64,000 bases of DNA from Sambucus nigra (taxonomy: Eukaryota; Streptophyta; Magnoliopsida; Dipsacales; Adoxaceae): contig OX422213.1 in the NCBI GenBank assembly GCA_949130495.1, positions 535,913,467-535,977,466 of the forward strand. The letters run 5' to 3'. Position 1 is the first letter of the stretch. The number at the start of each line of letters is the position of its first letter. Below the pieces are notes generated by a model. It was not told where the DNA came from. It searched no databases and was given only the letters and a program-made list of their open reading frames with translations. Shown here piece by piece: positions 38,401 through 51,439 of this stretch. The translations under genes were made by a program, and so were the position numbers.

Positions 38401-41400
38401 GTGGGTTGCACCAACACCTCCCACGGGACCAATGTAAGTCGTAGTAACTAACCCCGCAGCTGCGGGACTCTCTGTTTAAGAGTACGATGATAATTTGCAT
38501 ATTTCTAGACGTAGGCTTAAAAATATGGCGTTAGAGTGTGAAAACTCGAAACAAACGCCGAACGGCCCCTTGGGGGGAACCAACACCTACCACGGGACCA
38601 ACGCAACTCGTACGAACTAACACCACAGCCGCGGGAATCCCGGTTTAAGAATACGACGATAATTTGCAAATTTATATACTTAGGCTTAAAAACATGGGGT
38701 TAGAGGGTAAAAACTCGAAATAGCCCCCTAACGGCCCCGTGGGTGGCGCCAACACCTCCCACGGGACTAATGTAACTCGTAGGGACTAACCCCGCTGTCG
38801 CGGGACTCCCGATTTGATAATACGACGATAATATATATATTTTTATACTTAAGCAAAACATGGCGTTAGAGGGTGAAAACTCGAAACAACCCTCGAACGG
38901 CCTCGTGGGTGGCGTCGACACCTCCCACGGGACCAATGTAACTCGTAGGAACTGACCCCGCAGCCGCGGGACTCCCGGTTTGAGAATATGATGGTAATTT
39001 GCATATTTCTAGACTTTGGCTTAAAAACATGGCGTTAGAGGGGGAAAACTTGAAACAACCCCCGAACGGACCCGTGGGTGACACTAACACCTCCCACGGG
39101 ACCAATGTAACTCGTAGGAACTGACCCCGCAACCGTGGGACTCTCGGTTTGAGAATACGATGATAATATGCATATTTCTTGACTTAGGCTTAAAAACATG
39201 GCGTTAGAGGGTGAAAATTCGAAACAACCCTCTAACGGCCCCGTGGGTGGCACCAACACCTCCCATGGGACCAATGTAACTCGTAAGAACTGAACCCGCA
39301 GCCGCGGGACTCTCTATTTAAGATTACGATGATAATTTGCATATATCTAGACTTATGCATAAAAATATGGTGTTAGAGGGTGAAAACTCGAAACAGTTCC
39401 CGAACGGCCCCCTTGGGTGGCACCAACACCTCCCACGAGACCAATGTAACTCGTAGCAACTGACCCCGCAACCACTGGACTCCCGATTTGAGACTACGAT
39501 GGTAATTTGCATATTTCTTGACTTAAGCTTAAAAACATGGCGTTAGATTGTGAAAACTCGAAACAGCCCCCGAACGGCCCCGTGGGTGGCACCAACACCT
39601 CCCAGGGGACCAATGTAACTCGTAGGAACTGACCCCGCAACTGCGGGTCTCCCAGTTTGAGAGTACGATGGTAATTAGCATAATCCTACACTTAGGCTTA
39701 AAAACATGACGTTAGAGGGTGAAAACTCGAAATAGCTCCCGAACGGCCCCGTGGGTGGCACCAACAGCTCCCGTGGGATAATGTAACTCGTAGGAACTGA
39801 CCCCGCAGCCGCGGGACTCCCGGTTTGAGAATATGACGATAATTTACATATTTCTAGATTTAGGCTTAAAAACATGGCGTTAGAGAGGGAAAACTCGAAA
39901 TAGCCCCCGAACGGCCCCGTGGGTGGCACCAACACCTCCTACGGGACCAACGTAACTCATAGGAACTGACTTCGCAGTCGTGGGACTCTCCGTTTATTGG
40001 TGTGACGATAATTTGCGTATTATAGACTTAGGCTTAAAAATATGGAATTAGAGGGTGAAAACTCAAAACAGTCCCCGAACGACTCTGTGGGGGGAAGCAA
40101 CACCTCCCACGGGACCAATGTAACTCGTACGAACTGACCCCGCAGCCGCGGGACTCCCAGTTTGAGAATACAACAATAAATTGCATATTTCTAGACTTAG
40201 GCTTAAAAACATGACGTTAGAGGGTGAAAAATCAAAACAGCCCCGAGCGGCCCCATGGGTGGTAGCAATACCTCCCACGGGACCAATGTAACTCGTAGGA
40301 ACTGACCCCGTAGCCGCGGGACTCCAGGTTTGATAATGCAACGGTTATTTGCATATTTCTTGACTTAGGCTTAAAAACATGGCGTTAAAGGGTGAAAACT
40401 TGAAACAACCCTCTAACAGCCCCGTGGGTGGTACCAACACCTCCCACGGGACCAATGTAACTCATAGGAACTGACCCTGCAGGAGCGGGACTCCCGGTTT
40501 GATAATAAAAGAGTAATTTTCATATTTCTAGACTTAGGCTTAAAAACATGGCGTTAGTGGGTGAAAACTCAAAACAGTCCCCGAACGGCCCCTTGGGTGG
40601 CACCAAAACCTCCCACAGGACCAATGTAACTCGAAGGAACTGACCCCGCAGCCGCGGGACTCACTATTTTAGAGTACGATGATAATTTGTATATTTCTAC
40701 ACTTAGGCTTAAAAATATGGCGTTAGAGGGTGAAAACTCGAAACAGCCCCCGAACGTCCCCGTGGGGGGAACCAACACCTCCTACGGGATTAATGTAACA
40801 CGTACGAACTAATCCCGCAGCCGCGGGACTCCCGGTTTGAGAATACCAAGGTAATTTACATATTTCTAGACTTAGTCTTAAAAACATGGCGTTCGAGGGT
40901 TAAAACTCGAAACAACCCTCGAACGGCCCCCGTGGGTGGCACCAACACCTCCCACGGGACCAATGTAACTCATAGGCACTGACCCCGCAGCCGCGGGTCT
41001 CCCGGTATGAGAGTACGACGGTAATTTGCATATTTTTAGACTTATGCTTAAAACATGACGTTAGAGGGTGAAAACTCGAAACATCCCTTGAACGGCCCCA
41101 TGGGTTGCACCAATACCTCCCACGGGACCAATGTAACTCGTAGGAACTAACCCCACATCCGCGGGACTCCCGGTTTGAGAATACGATGATAATTTGCATA
41201 TTTCTAGACTTAGGCTTTAAAACATGGCATTAGAGGGTGAAAACTCAAAACAGCCCTCGAATGGCCCCGTGGGTGGCACCAACACCTCCCACGGGACCAA
41301 TGTAAATCATAGGAAGTGACCCCGGAGCCGCGGGACTCCCGGTTTGAGAATACGATGGTAATTTGCATATTTCTAGACTTAGACTTAAATACATGGCGTT

Positions 41401-43271
41401 AGAGGGTGAAAACTCGAAACAGCCCCTGAACGGCCCCGTGGGTGGCACCAACACCTCCCACGGGACCAACTTAACTCATAGGAACTGACCCCGCAGCCGC
41501 GGGACTCTCTGTTTAAGAGTACGACGGTAATTTGCATATTTCTTGACTGAGTCTTAAAAACATGGCGTTAGAGGGTGAAAACTCAAAACAACCCTCTAAC
41601 GGCCCCGTGGGGGGAACCAAAACCTCCCACGGGACCAACGTAACTTATAGGAACTGACCCCGTAGCCGCGGGACTCCCGGTTTGAGAATACGATGGTTAT
41701 TTGCATATTTCTAGACTTAGGCTTAAAAACATGGTGTTAGAGGGTGAAAACTCGAAACAACCCCGAACGGTCCCTTAGGTAGTACCAACACCTCCCACGA
41801 GACCAATGTAAGTCATAGGAACTGACCCCGTAGCCGCGGAACTCACTATTTTAGAGTACGACGATAATTTGTATATTTTTAGACTTAGGCTTAAAAATAT
41901 GGCGTTAGAGGGTGAAAACTCGAAACAGCCCCCGAACGGCCCCGTGGGGGGAACCAACACCTCCTACGGGACAAATGTAACTCGTACGAACTGATCCCGC
42001 AGCCGCGGGACTCCCAGTTTGAGAATAAGATGATAATTTGCATATTTCTAGACTTAGGCTTAAAAACATGGCGTTAGAGGGTGAGCACTCAAAATAGTCG
42101 CCGAACGTCCCCGTGGGTGGCACCAATACCTCCCACGGGACCAACGTAACTCATAAGAACTGACCCCGCAGCCGCGGGACGCCCGGTTTGAGAATACGAC
42201 GGTAATTTACATATTTCTAGACTTAGGCTTAAAAACATGGCGTTCGAGGGTGAAAACTCGAAACAGCCCTCTAACGGCCCCGTGGGTGGCACCAACACCT
42301 CCCACGGGACCAATGTAACTCTTAGGAACTGACCCCCATCCGCGGGACTCCCGATTTTAGAATACGACGGTAATTTGCATATTTATAGACTTAGGCTTAA
42401 AAACATGGCGTTAGAGGGTGAAAACTCAAAACCGCCCACGAACAGCCTCGTGGGTGGCACCAACACCACCCACGGGACCAATGTAACTTGTAAGAACTGA
42501 CCCCGCAGCCACGGGACTCCCGGTTTGAGAATACGAGGGTAATTTGTATATTTCTAGACTTAATCAAAACATGGTGTTAGAGGGTGAAATCTTGAAAAAA
42601 CCCCCGAACGGCCCCGTGGGTGGCACTAACACCTCCCATGGGACGAATGTAACTAGTAGGAAATGACCCCGCAGCCGCGGGACTTCCGGTTTGAGAATAC
42701 GACGGTAATTTACATATTTCTAGACTCAGCCTTAAAAACATGTCGTTAAAGGGTGAAAACTTGAAACAGCCCCTGAACGGCCATATGGGTGGCACCAATA
42801 CCTCCCACGGGACCGATGTAACTCGTAGGAACTGACCCCACAGTCGCGGGACTCCCGATTTGAGAATACGAAGGTAGTTTGCATATATCTAGACTTAAGT
42901 AAAACATGGCATTAGAGGGTGAAAACTCAAAACAGCCCCGTGGTTGGCACCAATACCTCCCACGGGACCAATGTAACTCGTAGGAACTGACCCCGTTGCC
43001 GCGGGACTCCTAATTTGGGAATACGACTGTAATTTTTATATTTCTAAACTTAGGCTTAAAAACATGGCGTTATAGGGTGAAAACTCGAAAGAGCGCTCTA
43101 ACGGCCCCGTGGGTGGCTCCAACACCTCCCACGGGACCAATGTAACTCCTAGGAACTGACCCTGCAGTCGCGGGACTCCCGGTTTAAGAATACGATGGTA
43201 AACATATTTCTTGACTTAGGCTTAAAAACATGGCGTTAGAGGGTGAAAACTCAAAACAGCCCCCGAACGGC

Positions 43272-43301
43272 CCCGTGGGTGGCACCAACACCTCCCACGG
43301 G
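43272..43301. other. Hairpin 1 of a representative satellite monomer
   Basis: CCCGTGGGTGG (43,272-43,282) faces CCTCCCACGGG (43,291-43,301) across an 8-nt CACCAACA loop. That is an 11-position stem with one T-T mismatch. The inverted repeat occurs in nearly every monomer of both arms. Whether it folds in vivo is unknown. Confidence 0.8.
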
Positions 43302-43326
43302 ACCAATGTAACTCATAGGAACTGAC

Positions 43327-43340
43327 CCCGCAGCCGCGGG
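43327..43340. other. Hairpin 2 of a representative satellite monomer
   Basis: CCCGC (43,327-43,331) and GCGGG (43,336-43,340) flank AGCC. The right half can alternatively pair with the following TCCCG (CGGGACTCCCG). Paired variants exist elsewhere: CCCAC/GTGGG at 2,526-2,539 and 22,373-22,386, and CCCAT/ATGGG at 23,720-23,733. Confidence 0.75.
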
Positions 43341-45463
43341 ACTCCCGGTTTGAGAATACAATGGTAATTTGCATATTTCTAGACTTAGGCTTAAAAACCT
43401 GGCGTTAGAGGGTGAAAACTCGAAACAGCCTTCTAACGGCCCCGTGGGTGGCACCAACACCTCCCACGAGACAAAAGTAACTCATAGGAACTGACCCCGC
43501 AGTCGCGGGACTCTCTGTTTAAGAGTACGACGGTAATTTACATATTTCTTGACTTAGGCTTAAAAACATGGCGTTAGAGGGTGAAAACTCGAAACAACCC
43601 TCTAACGGCCCCGTGGGGGGATCCAACACCTCCCACGGGACCAATGTAACTCATAGGAACTGACCCCGCAGCTGCGGGACTCCCTATTTTAGAGTACGAC
43701 GATAATTTGTATATTTCTAGATTTAGGCTTAAAAACATGGCGTTAGAGGGTGAAAACTCGAAACAGTCCCCGAACGGCCCCGTGGGGGGAACCAACACCT
43801 CCTATGGGACGAATGTAACTCGTAGGAACTGATCCCGCAACCGCGGGACTCCCTGTTTGAGAATAAGATGATAGATTGCATATTTCTAGACTTAGCCTTA
43901 AAAACATGGGGTTTGAGGGTGAGACCTCGAAACAGTCGTCGAACGTCCCCGTGGGTGGCACCAATACCTCCCACGAGACCAATGTAACTCGTAGGAACTG
44001 ACCTCGCAGCCACGGGACCCCCGATTTGAGAATACGATGGTAATTTACATATTTCTAGACTTAGGTTTAAAAACATGGCGTTAGAGGGTGAAAACTTGAA
44101 ACAGCCCCCGAACGGCCCCGTGGGTGGCACCAACACCTCCCACGGGACCAATGTAACTCGTAGGAACTGACCCCGCAGCCGTGGGTCTCCCAGTTTGAGA
44201 GTACGACGGTAATTTGCGTATTTCTACACTTAGGCTTAAAAACATGACGTTAGAGGGTAAAAACTCGAAATAGCTCCCGAACGGCCCCGTGGGTGGCGCC
44301 AACAGCTCCCATGGGACCAATGTAACTCTAAAGAACTGACCCCGCAGCCGCGGGACTCCGAGTTTGAGAATATGATGATAATTTGAATATTTCTAGATTT
44401 AGGCTTAAAAACATGGCGTTAGAGCGTGAAAACTCAAAATAGCACCCAAATGGCCCCGTGGGTGGCACCAACACGTCCCACGGGACCAACGTAACTCATA
44501 GGAACTGACCCCGCAGCCGCGGGACTCTCTGTTTAAGAATATGACGATAATTTGCGTATTCTAGACTTAGGCTTAAAAATATGGCGTTAGAGGGTGAAAA
44601 CTCAAAACATCCCTAGAACGGCCCCGTGCGGGGAACCAACACGTCCCACGGGACCAATGTAACTCGAACGAACTGACCCGGCAGCCGCGGGACTCCCGGT
44701 TTGAGAATACGATGATAAATTGTATATTTTTAGACTTAGGCTTAAAAACATGGCGTTAGAGGGTGAGAACTCGAAACAGTCCCCGAACGTCCCCGTGGGT
44801 GGCACCATCGCCTTCCACGGGACAAATGTAACTCGTAGTAAGTGACCTCGAAGTTGAGAGACTCCCGGTTTGAGAATACGAAGGTAATTTGCATATTTCT
44901 AGACTTAAGTAAAACATGGCGTTAGAGGGTGAAAACTCGAAACAGCCCCCGAAGGGCCCCGTGGGTGGCACCAATACCTCCCACGGGACCAATGTAGCTC
45001 GTAGGAACTGACCCCGTAGCCGCGGGACTATCGATTTGAGAATACGACGGTAATTTGCATATTTTTTGACTTAGGCTTAAAAACATGGCGTTAGAGGGTG
45101 AAAACTCAAAACAGCCCACAAACGGCCCCGTGGGTGGCACCAACACCTCCCACGGGACTAATGTAACTCGTAGAAACTGACCCCGCAGCCGTGAGACTCA
45201 CCATTTTAAAGTAAGACGATAATTTGTATATTTCTAGACTTAGGCTTCAAAATATGGCGTTAAAGGGTAAAAACTCGAAATAGCCCCCGAACGGCCCCGT
45301 GGGGGGAACCAACACCTCCTACGGGACGAATGTAACTCGTACGAACTGATCCCGCAGCCGCAGGACTCCCGGATTGAGAATACGAAGGTAATTTACATAT
45401 TTCTAGACTTAGGCTTAAAAACATGGCGTTCGAGGGTTAAAACTCGAAACAACCCTCTAACGG

Positions 45464-45510
45464 CCAATTTAACAGTCGCCGAACGTCCTCGTCGGTGGAG
45501 TTACATTGGT
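45464..45510. other. Satellite orientation-switch junction
   Basis: A plus-oriented monomer stops after CTCTAACGGCC (~45,464). A scrambled stretch follows, containing a partial plus-oriented piece (CAGTCGCCGAACGTCCTCGT). At about 45,500 the sequence becomes GTTACATTGGTCCCGTGGG, the reverse complement of the monomer. From there to 50,249 every unit is inverted. Confidence 0.92.
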
Positions 45511-48500
45511 CCCGTGGGAGGTGTTGGTGCCACCCACGGGGACGTTCGGGGGCTGTTTCGAGTTTTAACCCTCTAATGCTATGTTTTTAATCCTAAGCCT
45601 AGAAATATGCTAATTACTATCGTATTATAAAACTGGGAGTCCCGCGGCTGCGGGGTCAGTTCCTACGAGTTACATTGGTCCCGTGGGAGATGTTGGTGTC
45701 ACCCAGCCTAAGTCTATAAATATGCAAATTACCATCGTACTCTCAAACCGGGAGACACGCGACTGCGGGGTCAGTTCCTACGAGTTACATTGGTCCCGTG
45801 GGAGGTGTTGGTGCCACCCACGGGGCCGTTCCGGACCTGTTTCGACCTTTCACCCTCTAACATCATGTTTTTAAGCCTAATTCTAGAAATAAGCAAATTA
45901 CAATCGTACTCTCAAACAGGAAGACCCGCGGTTGCAGGGTCAGTTCCTACGAGTTACATCGAGGTGTTGGTGCGACCTTCGGGGACGTTCGGGGGCAGTT
46001 TCGATTTTTCACCCTCTAACTAAATTTTTTTACGCCTAAGTCTAGAAATATGGAAATTATCGTCGTGTTATCAAACCGGGAGTCTCGCGGCTACGGGGTC
46101 AGTTCCTACGAGTTACATTAGTCCCGTGGGAGGTGTTGGCGCCACCCACGGGGCAATTCAGTGGTTGTTTTGAGTTTTCACCCTCTAACGCCATATTTTT
46201 CTTAAGTTTAAAAATATGCAAATTACCTTCCTATTCTCAAATCGGGAGTCCCGCGGCTGCGGGGTCAGTTCCTAAGAGTAACATTGGTCCCGTGGGAGGT
46301 GTGGTTTCCACCCACGGGGCCGTTAGAGGGCTGTTTCGAGTTTTCCCCCTCTAACGCCATGCTTTTAAGCCTAAGTCAAGAAATATGCAAATTATCGTCG
46401 TATTCTCAAATCGGGAGTTCCACGGCTGCTGGGTCAGTTCCTACGAGTTACATTGGTCCCGTGGGAGGTGTTGGTGCCAACCACGGGGACGTTCGGGGGT
46501 TGTTTTGAGTTTTCACCCTCTAACGTCATGCTTTTAAGCCTAAGTCTATAAATATGCAAATTACCATCGTATTCTCAAACCGGGAGTCCCGCGACTACGG
46601 GGTTAGTTCCAACGAGTTACATTGGTCCCGTGGGAGGTGTTGGTGCCACCAACGGGGGCGTTCGGAGGCTGTTTCGAGTTTTCACCCTCTAACGCCATAT
46701 TTTTATGCCTAAGTCTAGAAATATGGATATTATCGTCGTATTGTCAAACCGGGAGTCCCGCGACTGCGGCGTCATTTCCTACGAGTTACATTGGTCCCGT
46801 GGGAGGTGTTGGTGGCACCCACGGGGCCGTCCGACGGCTATTTTGAGTTTTTACCCTCTAACGCCATGTTTTTAAGCCTAAGTCTAGAAATATGAAAATT
46901 ATCATCATATTTTCAATCCGTGAGTCCCGCGGCTGCGAGGTCTATTCCTAACAGTTACATTGGCCCTGTGGGAGGTGTTGGTTCCATCCCCAGGGCCGTT
47001 CGAGAGCTGTTTCGAGTTTCCACCCTCTAACGTCGTGTTTTTAAGCCTAAGTCTAGAAATATGCAAATTACCTTCGTATTCGCAAACCGGGAGTCCCGCG
47101 GCTGTGGGGTCAGTTCCTATGAGTAACATTGGTCCCATAGGAGGTGTTGGTGCCACCCACGCGGCCGTTAGAGGGTTGTTTCGAGTTTTCATCCTCTAAC
47201 GCCATGTTTTTAAGCCTAAGTCAAGAAATATGCAAATTATCATCGTATTCTCAAATCGGGTGTCCCGCGGCTGCGGGGTCAGTTTCTACGAGTTACATTG
47301 GTCCCGTAGGAGGTGTTGGTTCCACCCACGGGGACGTTCGGGGGCTGTTTTGAGTTTTAGCCCTCTAACGCCATATTTTTAAGCCTAAGCCTATAAATAT
47401 GGCAATTACTGTTGTATTCTCAAACCGGGAGTCCCGCGGCTGCGGGGTCAGTTCCTACGAGTTACATTGGTATCGTGGGAGGTGTTGGTGCCACCCAGCC
47501 TAAGTCAAGAAATACGCAAATTATCGTCATATTCTCCAATTGGGTGTCCCGCGGTTGCGGGGTCAGTTCCTGTGAGTTACATTGGTCCCGTGGGAGATGT
47601 TGGTGCCGCCCACGATGACGTTCACGAGTTTTTTCGAGTTTTAACCCTCTAATGCCATGTTTTTAAGCGTAAGCCTAGAAATATGCAAATTACCATTGTA
47701 TTCTCAAACCGGAAGTCCCGCGGCTACGGGGTCAGTTCTTACGAGTTACGTTGGTCCCGTGGGAGGTGTTGGTGCCACCCAGCCTAAGTCTAAAAAAATG
47801 CAAATTACCATCGTACTCTCATACCGGGAGACCCGCGGCTGCGGGGTCAGTTCCTACGAGTTACATTGGTCCCGTGGGAGGTATTGGTGCCACCCACGGG
47901 GACGTTCGGGGGATGTTTCGAGCTTTCACCCTCTAACGTCATATTTTTAAGCCTAAGTCTAGAAATATGAAAATTACCATTGTACTCTCAAACCGGGAGA
48001 CCTGCGGTTGCGAGGTCAGTTCCTACGAGTTACATTGGTCCCGTGGGAGGTGTTGGTGCCACCCACGGGGACGTTCGGGGGCTGTTTTGAGTTTTCACCC
48101 TCTAAAGTCATGTTTTTAAGCCTAAGTCTAGAAATATACAAATTACCGTCCTACTCTCAAACTCGGAGACCCGCGGCTGCGGGGTCAGTTCCTGCGAGTT
48201 ACATTGGTCCCGTGGGAGGTGTTGGCGCCACCCACGGTGCAGTTCGGGGGCTGTTTCGAGTTTTCACGCTCTAATACCATGTTTTGCTTAAGTCTAAAAA
48301 AATGCAACTTACCTTCGTATTCTCAAACCGGGAGTCCCGCGGCTGCGGGGTCAGTTCCTAAGAGTAACATTGGTCCCGTGGGAGGTGTTGTCTCCACCCA
48401 CCGGGCCGTTAGAGGGCTGTTTCGAGTTTTCACCCTCTAACGCCATGTTTTTAAGCCTAAGTGAAGAAATATACAAATTATCATCATATTCTCAAATCGG

Positions 48501-50249
48501 GAGTCCCGGGGCTGCGGGGTCAGTTCCTACGAGTTACATTGGTCCCGTGGGAGGTGTTGGTGCCACCCACGGGGCCGTTAGAGAGTTGTTTCGATTTTTC
48601 ACCCTCTAACGCCATGTTTATAAGCCTAAGTCCTGAAATATGCAAATTAACGTCATATTCTCAAATCGATAGTCCTGCGGCTACGAGGTCAGTTCCTACG
48701 AGTTACATTGGTCCGGTGGGAGCTGTTGGCACCACCCACGGGGCCGTTCGTGGAATATTTCGAGTTTTTACCCTCTAACGCCATGTTTTTAAGCCTAAGT
48801 CTAGAAATATGCAAATTATCGTCGTATTCTCAAACCAGGAGTCCCGCGGATGCGTGGTCTGTTTCTACGAGTTACATTGGTCCCGTGGGAGTTGTTGGTG
48901 CCACCCACGGGGCCGTTCGGGAGATGTTTCAAGTTTTCACCCTCTAACATCATATTTTTAAGCCTAAGTCTGAAAATATGAAAATTACCATCGTACTCTC
49001 AAACTGGGTGACCCTCAACTGCGGTATCAGTTCCTACGAGTTACATTGGTCCCGTGGGAGGTGTTGGTGCCACCCACGGGGTTGTTTCGAGTTTTCACCC
49101 TCTAACACCATGTTTTTAAGCCTAAGTCAAGAAATATGTAAATTACCGTTGTAGTCTCAAATCGGGAGTCCCGCGGTTGTGGGGCCAGTTCCTACGAGTT
49201 ACATTGGTCTCGTGGGAGGTGTGAGTGCCACCAACGGGGCTGTTCGGGGGCTGTTTTCCAGTTTTCAACCTCAAACGCCATATTTTTAAACCTAAGTCTA
49301 GAAATATGTTAATTATCGCCGTACTCTTAAACAGAGAGTCCCGCGGCTGCGGGGTCAGTTCTTACGAGTTACATTGGTCCCTTGGGAGGTGTTGGTGCCA
49401 CCCACGGGGCCGTTCGGGGGCTGTTTCGAGTTTTCAACCTCTAACGCAATGTTTTTAAGCCTATGTCTATAAATATATAAATCACCATTGTATTCTCAAA
49501 CCGGGAGTCCCGCGGCTGCGGGGTCAGTTCCTACGAGTTACATTGGTCTCGTGGGAGGTGTTGGTGCCACCCACGGGCCGTTAAAGGGTTGTTTCGAGTT
49601 TTCACCCTCTAACGCCATGCTTTTAAGCCTAAGTCAAGAAATATGCAAATTATTGTCGTATTATGAAACCGGGAGTCCCGCGGCTGCGGGGTCAGTTCCT
49701 ACGAGTTACATTGGTCCCGTGGGAGGTGTTGGTGCCACCCACGGGGCCATTAAAGAGCTGTTTCGAGTTTTCACCCTCTAACACCATGTTTATAAGTCTA
49801 AGTAAAGAAATATGCAAATTATCATCATATTCTCAAACCAGGAGTCCCGCGGCTGCGGGGTTAGTTCGGGGGCTATTTCGAGTTTTCACCCTCTAACACC
49901 ATGTTTTTAAGCCTAAGTCTAGAAATATGCAAATTACCGTCGTACTCTCAAATTGAAAGACCCGCGGCTGCGGGGTCTATTACTAGGAGTTACATTAGTC
50001 CCGTGGGAGGTGTTGGCGTCACCCAGGGGACCGTTCGGGAGCTGTTTTGAGTTTTCACCCTCTAAGGCCATGTTTTTTAGCCTAAGTCTAGAAATATGCA
50101 AATTTCCATCGTACTCTCAAACTGGGAGACCGCGACTACGGGGTCAGTTCCTACGAGTTACATTGGTCCCGTGGGAGGTGTTGGTGGCACCCAAGGGGCC
50201 GTTCGGGGGCTGTTTCGAGTTTTCACCCTCTAACGCCATGTTTTTAAGA
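45500..50249 (-). repeat. Inverted arm of the 169-bp satellite array
   Basis: About 28 monomers in the opposite orientation. They include the same variants as the main arm: short 115-bp units at 45,704, 47,496 and 47,780, and the TTTTGCTTAAG tail form near 48,282. The 47,657-47,950 stretch matches the variant block found at ~25.0 and ~33.5 kb. The array ends abruptly within a monomer tail (TGTTTTTAAG at 50,249). Confidence 0.96.
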
Positions 50250-50270
50250 AATTGTGTATTGGTTGATTTA

Positions 50271-50284
50271 GTGTAAATTTACAC
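50271..50284. repeat. 14-bp perfect palindrome next to the array edge
   Basis: GTGTAAATTTACAC lies 22 bp outside the last satellite base. It could be a chance palindrome or a small insertion scar. Confidence 0.5.
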
Positions 50285-50399
50285 CTGCCTAGATTTTAGT
50301 AACGAGAAGCTTCTAAATCAACTTGTATACGATTACTTATTACTTATTACTTTTTCTCCCTCGTTACTTATTATATATGTATATAGAAAGAGATAGACA

Positions 50400-50421
50400 A
50401 ATATATATATATATATATAGG

Positions 50422-50456
<35 letters not shown>
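50400..50456. repeat. (TA)n then (GA)n microsatellite
   Basis: About ten TA units are followed, after a short G run, by some 16 GA units. A second, smaller GA remnant follows. The open frames across it are low-complexity artefacts. Confidence 0.95.
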
Positions 50457-50463
<7 letters not shown>

Positions 50464-51438
50464 TTTATCGTAATATGTGTAAATAGAGGGATGGTAGTCG
50501 AAATATGTGAGAAAATGGAAAGGAGTCACCGCTGCTGCAACCAAAAGAGAAAAAATTATTAAAACTGATCTATCTGAACTCATAATAGAGGCGAAAGCAA
50601 ATTATCCAAGAAAATTACCTCAAGAACCTTGTACATACACACTTTTGGGCCACCAGAAAAAGATGCAAAGAAAAATGTTCATAGTCTGAACTTTAGCTCA
50701 TTTGTATACAAATGAAAGAAGAGTTATTAGTAACCTTGAAAATCATCTAAACTTTCGCCCACAATCTACTTTAGTTTCAACAAATCAAAAAAGGAAATAA
50801 GATTGTCAAAATGATTTCAGATATTGCATTATTGTTTACCTATTACTAAAAAAATTTATTCCAAAGCTGCTCTGGTAAGGAGGGAGCAAAAACACGTGAT
50901 GAAAACCTAAACAACAAACTTGAAATCATTTTCAACTCTCTATTTCTTTATGACTTTTCAGGATTTTAAACAATTACATAATGGATTTTGTTAAAAAAAA
51001 CAATATGAAAAAACCATATGAGTCTGAATATGAGGAAACTAACCTGAGTTCCTCAGATTTATTTTTCGACCTAGATCCGTGAATCAAATCTTCACACAAA
51101 CTTCTGAAACTGAACTCCACATTACGCCTAAAAAAATTGGTGTGAAGCACCCGAAACTAGCCATTTGAGATTGAGGAGAATCCAATAAAAAAACTAACCT
51201 GCGGTGACCCATTCGTCTAAGATATGGAGAGGAAAGATCTGGAAATACCACACCCCACCTTAGTGGAGGATCCAGAATTTTAGTGCAATTGGAGCCAAAT
51301 CCAATAATAAAAAAAAATCAACGACACTAATAAATAATCAAGCATAGAAACCAACAAGCGATAAAACATATATATTTAATTGGGGTTTAATTTAAGTTGT
51401 ACTGGGATTTATGCTTAGGCTAACGGTGGTCATGAATG
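50457..51438. other. AT-rich sequence without a recognisable gene
   Basis: No satellite, no open frame with a recognisable domain and no clear transposon end. Several stretches resemble plant intron or intergenic DNA. Confidence 0.6.
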
Positions 51439-51439
51439 A

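Larger units (their letters stand above)
35441..45499 (+). repeat. Satellite array up to the orientation switch
   Basis: About 60 monomers in the same orientation. A local variant, GTGGGGGGAACCAACACC in place of GTGGGTGGCACCAACACC, is frequent here (for example near 38,573, 40,764, 41,608, 41,945, 43,616 and 45,300) and scarce to the left. The segment therefore has its own homogenised subfamily. No gene is present. Confidence 0.93.

Noticed and set aside
1..50249. CRISPR-like array of repeats
   Set aside because: There are no distinct repeat and spacer parts; the whole 169-bp unit repeats, in a plant context.
1..50249. ATTTGCAT octamer in most monomers as a regulatory element
   Set aside because: It is simply part of the AT-rich monomer tail and there is no transcription unit to go with it.
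1..50249. 5S rDNA or rDNA spacer repeat
   Set aside because: No 5S internal control region or rRNA sequence is recognisable in the monomer; length and composition alone are not evidence.
151..50276. More than a hundred 60-190-residue open frames repeating MVPWEVLVPPTGPFGGCFEFSP-like peptides
   Set aside because: They follow the satellite monomer and run on for 1.3-3 units. Because 169 is not divisible by 3, the frame changes every unit. No conserved start context or codon-level conservation is visible, so they are not genes.
50323..50583. Two opposing open frames with Glu/Arg or Leu/Ser runs
   Set aside because: They are translations of the TA/GA microsatellite.
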